DNA from: Inia geoffrensis
Taxonomy: Eukaryota; Chordata; Mammalia; Artiodactyla; Iniidae
NCBI GenBank assembly: GCA_036417435.1
Contig: CM070900.1
Coordinates: forward strand, 122,714,315 to 122,778,314
Direction of reading: 5' to 3'
DNA: 64,000 nucleotides
The notes beneath the pieces are model-generated. The model saw only the letters and a program-made list of their open reading frames with translations, did not search any database and was not told where the DNA came from. This document shows positions 1-11,552 of the stretch, one piece after another. Numbering within the stretch: the first letter of the stretch is position 1; every line of letters begins with the position of its first letter. Position numbers and translations under genes: made by a program.

Positions 1-1740
1 AAAGAAGAAAAATGGAAAGGTTTATTCCCACACTTTAGAGCCAGTTTGCCATATAAAACCAATTCAGGATGAAAAAAAAAAAGCATCCAGTTTTAGTTGC
101 TTTGCAGTAGTGAAGTAAATGTGTCTTACATCTTCAATTACTACTAGAAAATAGAATTATTTTGTTTTAAAATTGAAACATACTCTGTGGGTGGGGGTTG
201 GAATACCTAGGTTGCCATTTATTAACACTTCACCCCAATAGTTTATAGAGTTAGAAGTAAAATTTGGAAAAAAATTTTGTATTTAGAATGTTCTCTCTTC
301 CGTAGAGATCACATCTGTTATATTAATGTTGGGACATAAGATTGAGGATTAATGTACTGGATTTAAAAGACATGAAACTACTTCTTGGAATGTATAATTT
401 AAAATATGTATTGAAAATAATTATAATTTTATTTTGGAATATGTGGGGATATTCTCTACTGTTGTGTGTACATTATTGCTTTGACATTGGTATGGAAACG
501 TTATAAAATATTTTACTAGTGACATATTGTTGCTTAGTAGTATGTGGGCCTCTGTAAACATGCTAAAATATTAATTTCATTACTAACTTATTGTTTCTCA
601 AAGGAGGGCCTTAAAATAGCATTAGAACAATAGAATAGGATATATTTGTTAAAATCTAAAAAGAGTTTGGGATAAAAGAATAAGTGGTTATATTTAGATT
701 ATAAACTTTGCTTATCAGATTTCGTATGTATTTTACATATGTAATATCTATTAATGTAAGGTTTTGTTAACATATGTATATGACTAGACTTCACATGACT
801 TATGACTTGCACTCTGAGAGTTATTTGATTCCTGTACCAAACCCCATGTATACTATAAAGAGTGATCTGAAGGATGGTCTACCAAGATTTATATCCTACT
901 TGTTTTCAGTAGTGTTAGAGAAATGTAGAGGCTATTCTTCCCCAAACTGTGTATCTTAGTCACTGTGTGAGATGTTGAAAAATAGGCAGAAAAATGTTCC
1001 ATCCGGGGAAGAATAGAGTTTTTCCAGATAACTTTTAATAGCCCTACACGTTGCTCAAATTTATGGTTGGTCATAATGAGTAACTGGTAATTTTTGTCAC
1101 AGAAGGTTGATAGTTAAAAGATTTTTGAAAAGTGGAACTAATAATGTTTTTGTAATATTAACAGAACCAGAAATTTATCTGGGCTCATAAGAGCCTGGGC
1201 ATTTCCAATACAGTGAAGGATTTAATATTTGTTCTTTGTTCATCTTTAAAAGAGACAATTTAGTTGGTTTCACTTCTTTAGTAATGACAAAACTACCCTC
1301 ATATTTCACTTAAAGAATTTTGATTATTCTATTTCATGTGGGGCCCGTACAGTTTTCCGACAGTAATGAGCCATCATAACATTTTAAATCGCAATTCAGC
1401 TGGAGTGAGCTTGAACCAATGACCTAGCAATTTCTTATTTTTGATCTTCTGTATTAATTTTGCTTCATGGCATATCAAACAAGTAGTTGAGCACAGAAAA
1501 AATTGTGGAAACTGAAGCATAACACTTCATTTTTTAAAAGAATTTTAAAATAACTATAATATAGTTTTAGTTACTAAAATATTTTAAAATTTTAATTAGT
1601 ATAATCTAAGCTATATTAAAATACTGATGAAATATTTGTGAAGGTTAAGTCGATGAAAATTTTTATGAGGCTTTGTCGGTGTCTAAGTTAAGGGAGGAGT
1701 TGATGCTAAAAACAGGGTCTCACCTGAAATTAATGATTAT
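1..1740. other. AT-rich unique sequence, no gene recognised
   Basis: No exon, open frame of useful length or classifiable repeat was recognised. The stretch around 1530-1635 is almost pure A/T and looks like low-complexity or matrix-attachment-type DNA. The short ORFs near 774-1074 overlap on opposite strands and match nothing I know. Confidence 0.5.
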
Positions 1741-1750
1741 TTTTCTTCAG

Positions 1751-1839
1751 TGATCTGATATTTGCCTTGATTCTTCTTTTTACCTACTTCAAACTTGAGA
1801 AAAAAACCAAAAGCTTCTTTACCGATGGAAGAAAGTGAG
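1751..1839 (+). other. Possible exon-like segment with good splice sites (speculative)
   Basis: A pyrimidine-rich tract ending in 'ttttcttcag' precedes 1751, and 'gag|gtaaat' follows 1839, so both splice consensus sites are present around 89 bases. Starting at 1752 the segment reads about 28 codons with a hydrophobic run (residues like LIFALILLF) followed by a basic stretch, then meets a stop at 1836-1838. The other two frames stop at once. A coding internal exon is therefore unlikely; a non-coding or terminal exon is possible. Chance splice-like sites are common in intronic DNA. Confidence 0.12.
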
Positions 1840-2034
1840 GTAAATGAATTATTTTATTAAAAATGATTTTATTTAAACAGGATTAAAATGAATGTTTTCT
1901 GTAAAATAACAAAATCCTAAATACTACATAAAGAGCTTGTGGAGTTTTGTCATAGTGAGTTTAATGTTTAGTAGTAACAATAAGGGCAAATACTGTCGTT
2001 TGAGTATTTTGTTTCTGTTTGGCATTTTACTTGC

Positions 2035-2130
2035 ATTGTCTCATTTAATCCCCTCAAGAATCCACTAGACTGTAGGTACTATTTTCTGTTAATGTTACAG
2101 AAGAAACAGAGGCTTAAGAGTTTATTGTGC
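2035..2130 (-). repeat. MIR-like SINE fragment
   Basis: The text resembles the antisense core and tail of mammalian-wide MIR elements (a 'tctcatttaatcc...' stretch, then an A-rich 'gaaacagaggctt' block). It is strongly diverged, as expected of a repeat predating placental radiation. Confidence 0.45.
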
Positions 2131-2160
2131 TTTTGGGGGCAGGTATCAAAACAGGAGATA

Positions 2161-2232
2161 GAAAATGGCTTAATTGATCAGGGCTTTAAAATCTCAGAAA
2201 ATGGCTTAATTGATCAGGGCTTAAAAATCTCA
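2161..2232. repeat. 36-bp tandem duplication, two copies
   Basis: Unit 1 (2161-2196) and unit 2 (2197-2232) are directly adjacent and differ at a single base inside the A/T run near the end of the unit. The unit begins 'gaaaatggcttaattgatca'. No further copies flank it. Confidence 0.95.
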
Positions 2233-2659
2233 CGTAACAGGATGTCTGGAAGGAGATAGTTTCAGAGTTGATTCAGGGAATCAAGAACACCAAGAGATCA
2301 GCTTCTCTGCCATCGTCATGATTTCCCTCTCATGAATGCAGCATCCCTGCATCAGGTTCCCAGTATCACTTTGTCACACAACCAAGTATGAAGGCAGGAA
2401 AAAGGGCAAGGTTTTTCCTTTATGTCTCATTAATCAGAGAGAAAACCTTTTCTGGAGGTGCTTAGCAGATATCTTCTTTTGCCTTATTGAAGAAAACTGT
2501 AAAATTCCTCTCCTAAACCAGTTACTGGCAAAGGTAATGGGATTACCATAATTGGCTTAAATCAGTCATCCTGTGGGCTGGAAACATTTCTCCTTTGTAC
2601 CTGACTACCTAAACAGAACTGGAGGTCGTTGGCAAGGAACATGTATCTTGAGGATATGG

Positions 2660-2950
2660 AGAGAATAAAGTGGGTCCCTGCCTTATGGAACTTAACTTTC
2701 AAGTTTGAAGGGGAAACATATAATAATAAATGAGTAAATAAATATAGTAGGCAATTTCAGGTAGTCGTAAGTGCTAAAAAATAATAAAGTAGTGTGGTGT
2801 AATAATAGAGAGTGACTGGGAGGCTACATTAGATTGGGTGGTCAGGGAAAGGTTCCTGGAGGATACGTTTAAGCAGAAACCTGAGTAATATTGAAAGAAT
2901 CAGTCATGAGAAGATTTGGGGTTAAGAGCATTTTAGACAGGCCTAAACTG
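2660..2950 (-). repeat. LINE2 (L2) 3'-end fragment, antisense
   Basis: The order of blocks matches the antisense L2 3' region as I know it: a 'ccctgccttatggaactta' block, an A/T-rich 'aataataaatgagtaaataa' block, then 'gtggtcagggaaaggttcct' and a later 'gagcattttagacagg' block. The copy is old and diverged. Confidence 0.55.
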
Positions 2951-3329
2951 CCATTGAGGTAACCTCTCAGCATCGGCATAATTGCTCAAGGATATGTAAA
3001 ATATGAGTCAGAATTGGGATGAAGCTGTACCTTCTAGAGCCTGGTTTTGGTTTTTATTGAGGAATTGGGTGGTGGGTTTAGTTTATCTGGGTTTTCGTAA
3101 ATAATAAGGTTGCATATCTCTTATCTTCTAAACCCTAGGGATACAGTTGTTCCTAATGAGGAGAGTGGAACATATGGCCGTTATAATAATTTTGATGGTA
3201 GAAATAGCTAAGATTTATTAAATACTTAAAGCCTGTTGGGTTGACAAAGGATGGTACAACTGGCTAATTATTTCTCATAAATTTCCCAGATTGGATTAGA
3301 CCCCCTTACTCTGTGCTTCATAGCAACCC

Positions 3330-3515
3330 CTGCTTTTCCTTTTTCACATCTGTCACAAATTTATGGATTATTTGTGTGATGTTTAGTGTCTCATCTTCTG
3401 GTTAGATTGGAAGTTCCCAGACGAGAAGAACCGTGGTTGTCTTCACCAGTGTAGTCTCACTGCTTAGCACAGTGCTTGGAGTTCTGATTAGATATTTGTG
3501 GAATAAATGGATCAA
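3330..3515 (+). repeat. LINE2 (L2) 3'-end fragment, sense
   Basis: It ends with an L2-like tail: a block like 'ttagcacagtgcttggag', then 'atatttgtggaataaatgga'. The preceding block 'gaagttcccagacgagaaga' corresponds to the usual 'gctccttgagggcaggga' part. Confidence 0.55.
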
Positions 3516-3825
3516 GGATGTAACCTGTTATAAATATATCACAACAGGATATCACTATATCTAGCTCATTTTCTCCCCAAATATTTCTAATATTTAGTAT
3601 CAGGATTAATATGTAATTCCTAAAGAAGAGTTTTCTATAATATAGGCATTTAGTAGTATTGTCTGTGGCTTTCAGGACTACAGGAGATTACCTAGTTGTA
3701 TTAGTATGAAATATGTGTATATTTTTAATACGAATTTTTGATAGAATAATCTTTTTTGTGTTTCAGCAAATTTAATAATATAAATGGAATCATACTTTAG
3801 AGTTTCAGAGTATTTTAATATGCTT

Positions 3826-4009
3826 TATTTAAATCTCTCGATAATTCTGTGAGGTAGGTGATAATTCCCATTGACTGTAGAGATTTGTACATGGAGATTG
3901 ACTTACCCACCTAAGGTAATACAGATAATATGTGGCAGAGCTTAGTCATATTTAGATTTTTTTTGGTTCCAAGGTTAGTGTTTCTTTCATTATACTACAG
4001 CTGCCTCTT
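3826..4009 (-). repeat. MIR element, antisense
   Basis: Antisense MIR blocks in order: a 'ctgtgaggtaggtgataatt' block, 'cttacccacctaaggtaata', 'atatgtggcagagcttagtc' and a terminal 'ctacagctgcctc'. Highly diverged. Confidence 0.6.
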
Positions 4010-4283
4010 TTACAATGAGATTCATACATATTTTAAGAAGGCTTAGGTATGGATTTGATGCAACAGAGAATCATGGACTAGAAGACAGTTAAAAGTTTAT
4101 GTCAATACTCGAATGAAGATTTAGGCTAATTTTGGTTGATGGACTCTATTCTTTTGCCAGTTAGCTTCAATTTGGAGAGTTGGGGTAGCAGTTTTTTTCC
4201 TTTTGTGCCTCTCTCCAATAAAGGAGAGAAAGTTTCTTGATATGGATTATTGATAGAACATTGTTTTTTTTGTTTTTGTTTTT

Positions 4284-4572
4284 ATGGTGGTAAAAATATA
4301 TATAACATAAAATTTACCATTTTAACCATTTTTAGGTGTACATTTCAGTGGCATTAAGTACATTCACATTGTTATGCAACCATCACCACCGTCCCTCTCT
4401 AGAACTTTTTCATCTTCCCAAACTGAAACGCTGTACCCATTAAATAATAACTCCCCATTTCCCCTTTCCCCCAGCCCCTCCACCATTCTGTTCTCTGTAA
4501 CAATGAATTTGACTGTTCTAGATACTCTGTATAAGTGTAATTATGCAATATTTGTCTTTTTGTGTCTGGCCT
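4284..4572 (-). mobile_element. Old L1 (L1MA/L1MB-type) 3' UTR fragment, antisense
   Basis: Diagnostic antisense 3'-UTR blocks of older mammalian L1s are present: 'aacataaaatttaccatttt', 'ttatgcaaccatcaccaccg', 'actccccatttcccctttcc' and 'tttgactgttctagatactc'. No ORF2 sequence is attached. The 79-residue open frame crossing it is a by-product of the repeat. Confidence 0.75.
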
Positions 4573-4594
4573 TTTTTCTTAATCACTTCAACAA

Positions 4595-4750
4595 CTTCAT
4601 AAAGTTGATATAAGCCCCATTTTACATAGGGGGAAACTGAGTCTCAGTAAGGTTATGTACCTTGTCCAAGGCCGTGTAGTAAATTGCATAGTAGGGATTC
4701 AAACCCAGGTTTCTGACTCCACTCCCCATTTTAAACATCTTGCCTCACTG
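4595..4750 (-). repeat. MIR element, antisense
   Basis: Clear antisense MIR: 'gccccattttacataggggg', 'aaactgagtctcagtaaggt', 'ccttgtccaaggccgtgtag' and 'gggattcaaacccaggtttc' occur in the expected order. It lies directly beside the L1 3' fragment. Confidence 0.75.
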
Positions 4751-4759
4751 TGTTTCATT

Positions 4760-5890
4760 GCTTCATACGGGGAAAAAAATAGTGGGAGCTGTGAGGGTGG
4801 TGAGTGGGAGGGGACTGCGTGAATAGTTCTCTTTACACATATCCACCATTTTTACTTGGGGTTGGATGCACTCAAGAAGAGAGAGGTTAAGGCAAAAGGT
4901 TAAAGAAAACATTTTACAGTTGCTAAGAAGGTGGGCAGAATTACAGCTACCCAGAGTGTTCCACAAATAGCTCCAAATTCTTTAGCTGGTATCTGAGATT
5001 TAGCAACTTGGATGTAATGCTTGTCAGAGAGGAAGATGCCAGTTAAGAACTCAGGTTATAATTTCAGGTGGAGCTGTTTCTCCATTCTTCTTTCTGTATC
5101 TAGAGGCAAAGTAATCTGGCATAAATTCCTTTACTTGGTAAATTTTAGAGGCAGAAATAAATAGAAGAATATGTAATGTGTAGAAAAAATACTTTCTCCT
5201 CTAATTATGAGTTTATTCTACTTCTCTCTTCCAACCAGCATATGGTCTATTGGTTTTTTTGTTTGTTTTTGGACTAGGGCATCTGGAAAGTTCCATGTGG
5301 TCCAGGAGCAATAGTACAACCATATTGAATCTATTACATAGTCATTTCTGTAGTACTGACTATTAGAAAAATAGAAACAATTCCTTTGTTTCATTTTTTT
5401 ACAGTGTGATGTGCTGTCATTTATAATTGGATTAAAATTATGAGTATACTTTATCAGTGCATTTAAGCAATAGCTATTATTAGGAAGCTATTAAAGGTGT
5501 TTCAATAAGCATTTTTTTCCCCTGAATTAACCTGAGAGACTGATATTATTATTCTTTCATTTAGAAATATTGTAATGAAAAAAACTGCAGTGAGTTTTTT
5601 TTTTAACCATAAAATGCATTACATTTACATAAAATACATACATTTACACAATATACATATGTGTTATGTATATACTAGGAATAGTTTTCAGGTAGAAGTT
5701 CATTTTGGGAAATGACTTACTAATTCATTTTTAATTCAGATTGATACTGGTCAGTTTTGTAAGTGAGTTGGACTTACAGATTCAGGGCCAAAAAGATTAG
5801 AGTATAGGCAGGTTTTTACTAAAACATTAAATGATGTTTCCATTTCCAATCTTTGTGACTTTTTTTCCAACCAGCACCTTGGATTTTTAC
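4760..5890. other. Unique sequence, no gene recognised
   Basis: No gene or nameable repeat seen. A low-complexity TA/CA-rich patch lies at about 5610-5680. Confidence 0.4.
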
Positions 5891-6397
5891 TGACTATGGT
5901 AGGCTAAATAATGGTGACTCAAAGATGTCCACATCCTAACCCTTAGAACCTGTGAATATGTTACCTAGTACAATGAACTTTGCAGACATGACTAAGTTCA
6001 GGATCTTGGATGAAGGATCTTGATATGGGTTACTTCCTACCTAGCTTATCTGTATGAGCTCAGTGTAATCACAATTATAAGAGAGAGACAAGAGTTTCAG
6101 AGTCAGGCAAAGGCCATGTGGTGACAAGCCGAGAAAGAGATGGGAAGATCTGGTTTTGGAAGACGCTGCTGGTCTTGAAGATGAAGGATGAGACCATGAG
6201 CCAAGGAATGCTGGCATCCTTACCAAGCTAGAAAAGGCAAACAGATGGGTTCTAGAGCCTCCAGAAGAAACAAAGCCCTCCCAATACCTTGATTTTAGTA
6301 CTTCTGACCTCCAGTACTATAAGATGATAACTTTATGTTGTTTCAAGCCATTAAATTTGTAGGAATTTGTTACAGTAGCAGTAGGAAACTAATACAC
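5891..6397 (+). mobile_element. MLT1-type MaLR (ERVL-related) solo LTR
   Basis: The segment carries the ordered landmarks of an MLT1 LTR: 'taacccttagaacctgtgaa' near the start, 'gaactttgcagacatgacta', an 'acaattataagagagagaca' block (the 'tccttataag' zone), 'gagcctccagaagaaacaaa', 'ttttaagcc'-like 'tttcaagccattaaatttgt', and the terminal 'ggaaactaatacaca'. It is about 507 bases, near full LTR length, with no internal retroviral sequence, so it is a solo LTR. MaLR LTRs are old and shared by placental mammals. Confidence 0.85.
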
Positions 6398-6528
6398 AGA
6401 ATTTTTGCACCTCAGAAGAATCTACCTTGACCAAACCAAGCTGGTAATACCAAGCCATGTCCAGGGTGAAGCTCAGACAGTTTTTCTGGTTTTGGATTGA
6501 GAAATACTTAATATAAAACTTGGGTTTT

Positions 6529-6665
6529 TTGTTTTGTTTTCCAGCTTTTGAGATATTATTGACATACAACATATATAAGTTTAAGGTTTATATTGTGATT
6601 ATTGGATATGTGTATATATTACAAAATGATTATAACAATGAAGTTAACACCAAAAAAAATGATGC
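6529..6665 (-). mobile_element. Old L1 3' UTR fragment, antisense
   Basis: The phrase 'ttgagatattattgacatac', followed by 'gtttaaggtttatattgtga' and 'atattacaaaatgattataa', matches the antisense 3' UTR of older L1MA/B-type elements. Short and diverged. Confidence 0.55.
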
Positions 6666-6669
6666 TTTT

Positions 6670-7311
6670 CTGTAAGATGGGGATATCATTAACAATAGCC
6701 CATGATACAGCTATCACTGGCAAAGATGCTGCTAGTTAGTAAAATGTTTCTGTGTTTGTATTAGTCAGATCCCCAGTAGGATAGCTACCTTAAAAGAATA
6801 ATTAAAGAGTTTAATGAGGTATGTGAATGATTAAAACCCGCTGGGGATAGAGGAACACCCAGAATTTAGGAACAAGAGAAGCTTTTTACCCCTCTTAGGT
6901 CTGAGGGGAAAAGAGAGCAGTTACCAGAATCTGATGAACACTGTGGTCATTGTAGAAAAGCTACTCTCCTGGAGCTGTGGTTTTATGATGGGGACCACAG
7001 CCATGGTCAGACCCACTGTAAACAGAGGCTGGAGGCCTGGCAGGGAGGGGATCTTCTTTCTTCTCCTGCCCTCTGATCAGCTGATGCCTCCTTTCTGTAG
7101 AGCCCAACTGGGAGCCATAGGGTAAGGGACCTGAGGTGATACACTCTGTAGAGATCAGTCTTCCTGGTCACAGCAGGGCAGAAAGGCAGGACCAATGGAG
7201 AATACCCAGGACAGTGTTCAAGTTTTTATGCATTTGAAATAAGTCTTCCAGTTCTTTGTATAGAATGGCCTGAGAAAATAGAGCTTTTTGAATAGTTGGG
7301 TTTGGTCAAAA
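6670..7311. other. Unassigned sequence
   Basis: From about 6770 the text ('ggatagctaccttaaaagaa', 'aaagagtttaatgaggtatg') has the feel of an old interspersed repeat, but I could not name it. The 60-63 residue open frames on both strands near 6934-7195 overlap each other and show no known domain. Confidence 0.3.
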
Positions 7312-7325
7312 TAGCTCTTAAAATT

Positions 7326-7901
7326 AGTGTTTTTTTAAATGCATCTTTATTGGAGTATAATTGCTTTACAATGTCACATTAGTTTCTGCTGGACAACAAA
7401 GTGAATCATCTATATGCATACATATATCCCCATATCCCTTCCTTCTTGAGTCTCCCTCCCACCCTCCCTATCCCACCCCTCTAATTCATCACAAAGCACA
7501 GAGCTGATCTCCCTGTGCTATGCAGCAGCTTCCCACTAGCTATCTATTTTATATTTGGTAGTGTATATATATGTCAGTGCTACTCTCTCACTTCGTCCCA
7601 GCCTCCCCCCTCCACCGCCCCTGTCCTCAAGTCTGTTCTCAACATCTGTATCTTTATTCCTGCCCTACCACTAGGTTCATCAGTACCATTTTTCTAGATT
7701 CCATATATATGCGTTAACATATGGTATTTGTTTTTCTCTTTCTGACTTCACTCTGTATGACAGACTCTAGGTCCATCCACCTCACTACAAATAACTCAAT
7801 TTCATTCCTTTTTATGGCTGGACAATATTCCATTGTATACATGTGCCACATCGTCTTTATCCATTCATATGTCGATGGACATTTAGGTTGTTTCTATGTC
7901 C
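7326..7901 (-). mobile_element. 5'-truncated L1, antisense, with target-site duplication
   Basis: This is the antisense of a cetartiodactyl-type L1 3' end: the T-rich start is the reverse of the poly-A tail, then the 3' UTR, then the end of ORF2 ('ggacaatattccattgtata', 'ccattcatatgtcgatggac'). The same 3' UTR type ends the L1 at 30.1 kb. It is flanked by TAGCTCTTAAAATT (7312-7325) and TAGCACTTAAAATT (7902-7915), a 14-bp duplication with one mismatch. A C-rich block at 7454-7479 would form G-quadruplex on the element's sense strand. Confidence 0.88.
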
Positions 7902-8019
7902 TAGCACTTAAAATTGTTTTTAAAACCTGTTTAACTACTTTATGGTACTATAAATTTGTATACATTTTATGAGGTGGGGATAATATTCCTTCTGCTTTCT
8001 GCTCTCATTTCTTATTCAT

Positions 8020-9340
8020 TTAAGAAATGCTAACTGTCTCTGATATGTCAGCCTCTGTTGAGCCTTCTTCAGTCAGATCTGGATAACACAGTAGTCTCTG
8101 CCCACTAGGACTCACTGCCCAGAGGAGGGTCACTACCAGTGATCACCACTCTGGGTAACACACCGTATAATGGGTGTGCAGAGGGTGCTGTGAGAATTCT
8201 GAAAAAGGACATTGAATCCAGCCACTGCCCTGTCAGTAGTTTACAAAATTTGTTGTTAATTGTCATTTGTAAAATACTAATTTCTTATCTGTTATTTAGT
8301 TATTTAAAAGTATATTTGAATTTTAAAAATTTTAAGTATAAGAATTCGTTCTATATAACATATCATTAATAGCATATTTGCCTTTTACATAAATCTCATG
8401 ACTGTTTCATTAGAGCTTTGAAATGTAACTAACAGGTTTAAGATTGTTATTTTTTGTTATATAGTTATAAAAGATACAATAAATTAAGGTTTGTCAATAT
8501 ATATTTAATATAGTTGCAACATCCAACATGAAATGAATTAACTAAAGTTTACAACCATTGCTGTTCTAAGCAAAATTCTTAAGTACTTTCATTTGATCAT
8601 TAATTTAGCATGCTTATATTCATTTAAAATCAACAGTGAGGAGCATATGTAGGTCAATTTAATTTTTCTCTTGGGAACTTGAATAAAATGGCATTTATTT
8701 GAAAAATCTTCCAGTAAGGGCAATGGTCTTGATACCAGTTGTAAGATAACCAGTTATTGACTGGAAAGGCAATGATGGTACTGGCTTAAGAGGGTAGCAT
8801 ACCATCTTTAAATGTTTTCCTTATAAATACTTCTTAAATATAGAAAAATCTTTCTGCTTAATAGATTTATGAGACTTTGTAAGTCCATTTCCTTTGTTGG
8901 TTGGTTGTCTATATGCTGTATACTGAGAATTTGTTGATGTTATGGATATACTTCTCATCTACTTTGTCCCCTTGGCAAGGCTAGGAACTTTGAAATGTAG
9001 AAGAATTGTGTATGTGTTATAGTAGCCTGCTGTCATTTAGAGTAAAGTAGAGGGAGGGAGATATTTTTGTCAAACTGCAAATGGAAACCAAGATGAAAAA
9101 TATCTTATTTTAGGTTTACCAGCCCTTTAAAGTATTAAAGATTGTGTAGAGATATTTTGCTGTGTTTTCTGTTTTACCACATTTTCTCTTATTGTTAATA
9201 CATAAGTAATGCAACAAATTAAGCAATGACCTTTTCATCCATATGGTTAAAAAATTATAAAAGGCAAAGAATCAGATACAGGTTGGTGTTACTTTGCCGC
9301 ATCACCTACCAATTCATTTCAGTAGCTTTAATTAAAATAA
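8020..9340. other. Unique AT-rich sequence, no gene recognised
   Basis: No exon or repeat was identified. The open frame near 8139-8369 runs into an A/T-rich tail and shows no domain. Confidence 0.4.
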
Positions 9341-9348
9341 AGGATCTT

Positions 9349-9556
9349 GGGCTTCACTGGTGGCGCAGTGGTTGACAGTCTGCCTGCAGATGCAGGGGTC
9401 ATGGGTTCGTGCACCGGTCCGGGAAGATCCCACATGCTGCGGAGCGGCTGGGCCCGTGAGCCATGGCCGCTGAGCCTGCGCGTCCGGAGCCTGTGCTCCG
9501 CAATGGGAGAGGCCACAACAGTGAGAGGCCCGAGTACCGCAAAAAAAAAAAAAAAA
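9349..9556 (+). mobile_element. CHR-type tRNA-derived SINE, young GC-rich subtype
   Basis: It begins 'gggcttcactggtggcgcag' and holds a good pol III A box (TGGCGCAGTGG, 9361-9371) and a slightly degenerate B box (GGTTCGTGC, 9404-9412). The GC-rich tRNA-unrelated body follows, then an A16 tail. AAGGATCTTG lies before it and AAGGGTCTTG after the tail, a one-mismatch target-site duplication. The open frames on both strands here are by-products of the SINE. Confidence 0.93.
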
Positions 9557-9564
9557 GGGTCTTG

Positions 9565-11550
9565 ACTCTATTCTAATCAGAAAATATCATCCTTTTGTCC
9601 ATTTACTTTAAATGAATGGGTATTTATGATAAAACATGCACATTTCTGATGGTGTCTGTAGTTAAACATTTGCTTTTTTTTTCAGATAATTGCAAGACTG
9701 ATGATGTTTAAAATTTTTCGGACTTCCTTTGCAGGGCTCAGAGAACAAGTTTCGTGTCTTTAAATGCATAGAAATTCAACTAGTTGAAATAAGTACTACT
9801 TAGTATTCAAGGCCCTATTTAGACAAAAATAGCCATTGTGACAGGCTTATGGGAGATCTTTCAGTTTGCTAAATTATATTGCTACAGTTAAATACTGTCT
9901 AGTGTGTGATGTTTGGTCAGCTCAGGGTAAGTTATATAGAAAGGAAAAAGAAATCATTAAAATCTAGGGTTAATAATTTCTTACATTTCCTAATAGATAT
10001 GATCTATCAGCAGAGTTGGAGGACTATAAAGGACAGTTCTTGAGACTGCTTGATTTTGAGTAATCCAGTTTAGGTAGATTATAATAAATTCATATTATGT
10101 GATACATATCACTTAGTGCAAATAGTTCAGTTTTAAGTCTAAAGAGCTTCCACCTGTGTGGCTATAATGGGGGTTTCTGATCCTTCTCTTTCAGCTGTTG
10201 ACGTGTGATGAGAATCCCTACAATTGTAATTGCTATAACTAAAGGAGACTCATTTTTGTAATGCTTGAAAAGTCGTGGGAGCCCTCTCTATTTCTTCTGT
10301 TTGTTTATTACCGTAAGACTAGTTCTCTTCTCTGGCTGACTTCCAAGTTATATTTTCCATTCAGTGGAATCCTGAGATTATTGGGGCTTTCATATTTTTT
10401 TCTGTTGATGACTGATAGTATTTGATCTTGCTGATTGACATTAAAATGAGCATAATAAGACCTTTATAATTGGGGGATTCTGGGCATATTTATTTTGTCT
10501 GACAAAGAAGGTTACAGTTTTAACAATCAATTAAAATATTTCAGAAATTTAAATCTTTTGAAATTATCCAAGTTGGAGGATCTTAAAATGTAGAATTACT
10601 TTCTCAGACCTCTTTCCTTCCAATAATGAGAGGAATTATTCATTTAAAATTTATGAAGGTAGAAGTTGAATATTTCTTGAATGTGCTGTTTTTCTAAATT
10701 GTCTAAAAAGTTAAGATATCACTTAATCAGCAATGGATTGGGCTACTAAAATAGCTAAGGAGCGGTGGGGGTGGGTTGTGGAGTGTTTTTTTTTTTTTTA
10801 GTGTTTAATAGAAAGAGCATAAGATACTCTGTTGTACAATAGTGATAGGTGCATCTGTACAAGACTCAATTTCTCCTGTAGTCAAGATTTCTTTTTTCTG
10901 TGTGAACCACTCAAAGTAACCAAACTGCAAAGCTTTATACCACATATAAAAGCAGCATTCAGACTGCTTGTTTTCTTTCCTCTTATTTATTTGCATAGGT
11001 AACTTATTGTATCTGTAAAAAGGGAAGTTCTTATAAAAAGCAACAAAACAGGAAAAACAAGCAAATTGTCATTTCTTGTAGATATGATTCAGAGCTTAGT
11101 TTAAAAAATTAAGTTTTAGAGATTACATTTAATCTTGTTAGAATTTTGATAGGAAGTTGAACATGTAAAAGCAAAACTATTTTATTTAAAACATTTAAAA
11201 CGTTATTTACAAGATGTTAAAAGTAAATTTACAGAGTGCATTGGCGTTACTCTTATTGCATGCCTTGCAGTGTAGGCTGTAAATTATTATTACTTTGTTC
11301 CATAAAGACCAGTAATTTTTAATATATGTTTATGTTGAAGTATTTATCCACACTATGTATCATGGATTACCACTTTATTTTGAAAGAAGAGAATGATAGT
11401 TTCCATATTTAGAAACTGAAAAAAAAGAATTAAGGAAAAAGTTGAAGAACCAGATGCTTTAACTTCATATGTCATTCATTTTTGCATACTTAATTTCTGA
11501 AGTAAATTTATATTATGGTTCTGATTGAGTAGGTTCTTTTACTTTTACTT
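9565..11550. other. Unique AT-rich sequence, no gene recognised
   Basis: Nothing classifiable was seen. A T-tract at about 10787-10799 precedes a 63-residue minus-strand open frame (10805-10996). A retrocopy of an mRNA 3' end is conceivable, but I recognise no parent. Confidence 0.4.
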
Positions 11551-11552
11551 TT

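Noticed and set aside
5891..6397. Coding exons within the MLT1 segment (61-residue minus-strand frame)
   Set aside because: The region is an LTR with recognisable MaLR landmarks, so the frame is incidental.
9349..9430. tRNA gene (A and B boxes present)
   Set aside because: The boxes belong to a tRNA-derived SINE head; no cloverleaf can be closed and the body and poly-A tail follow.
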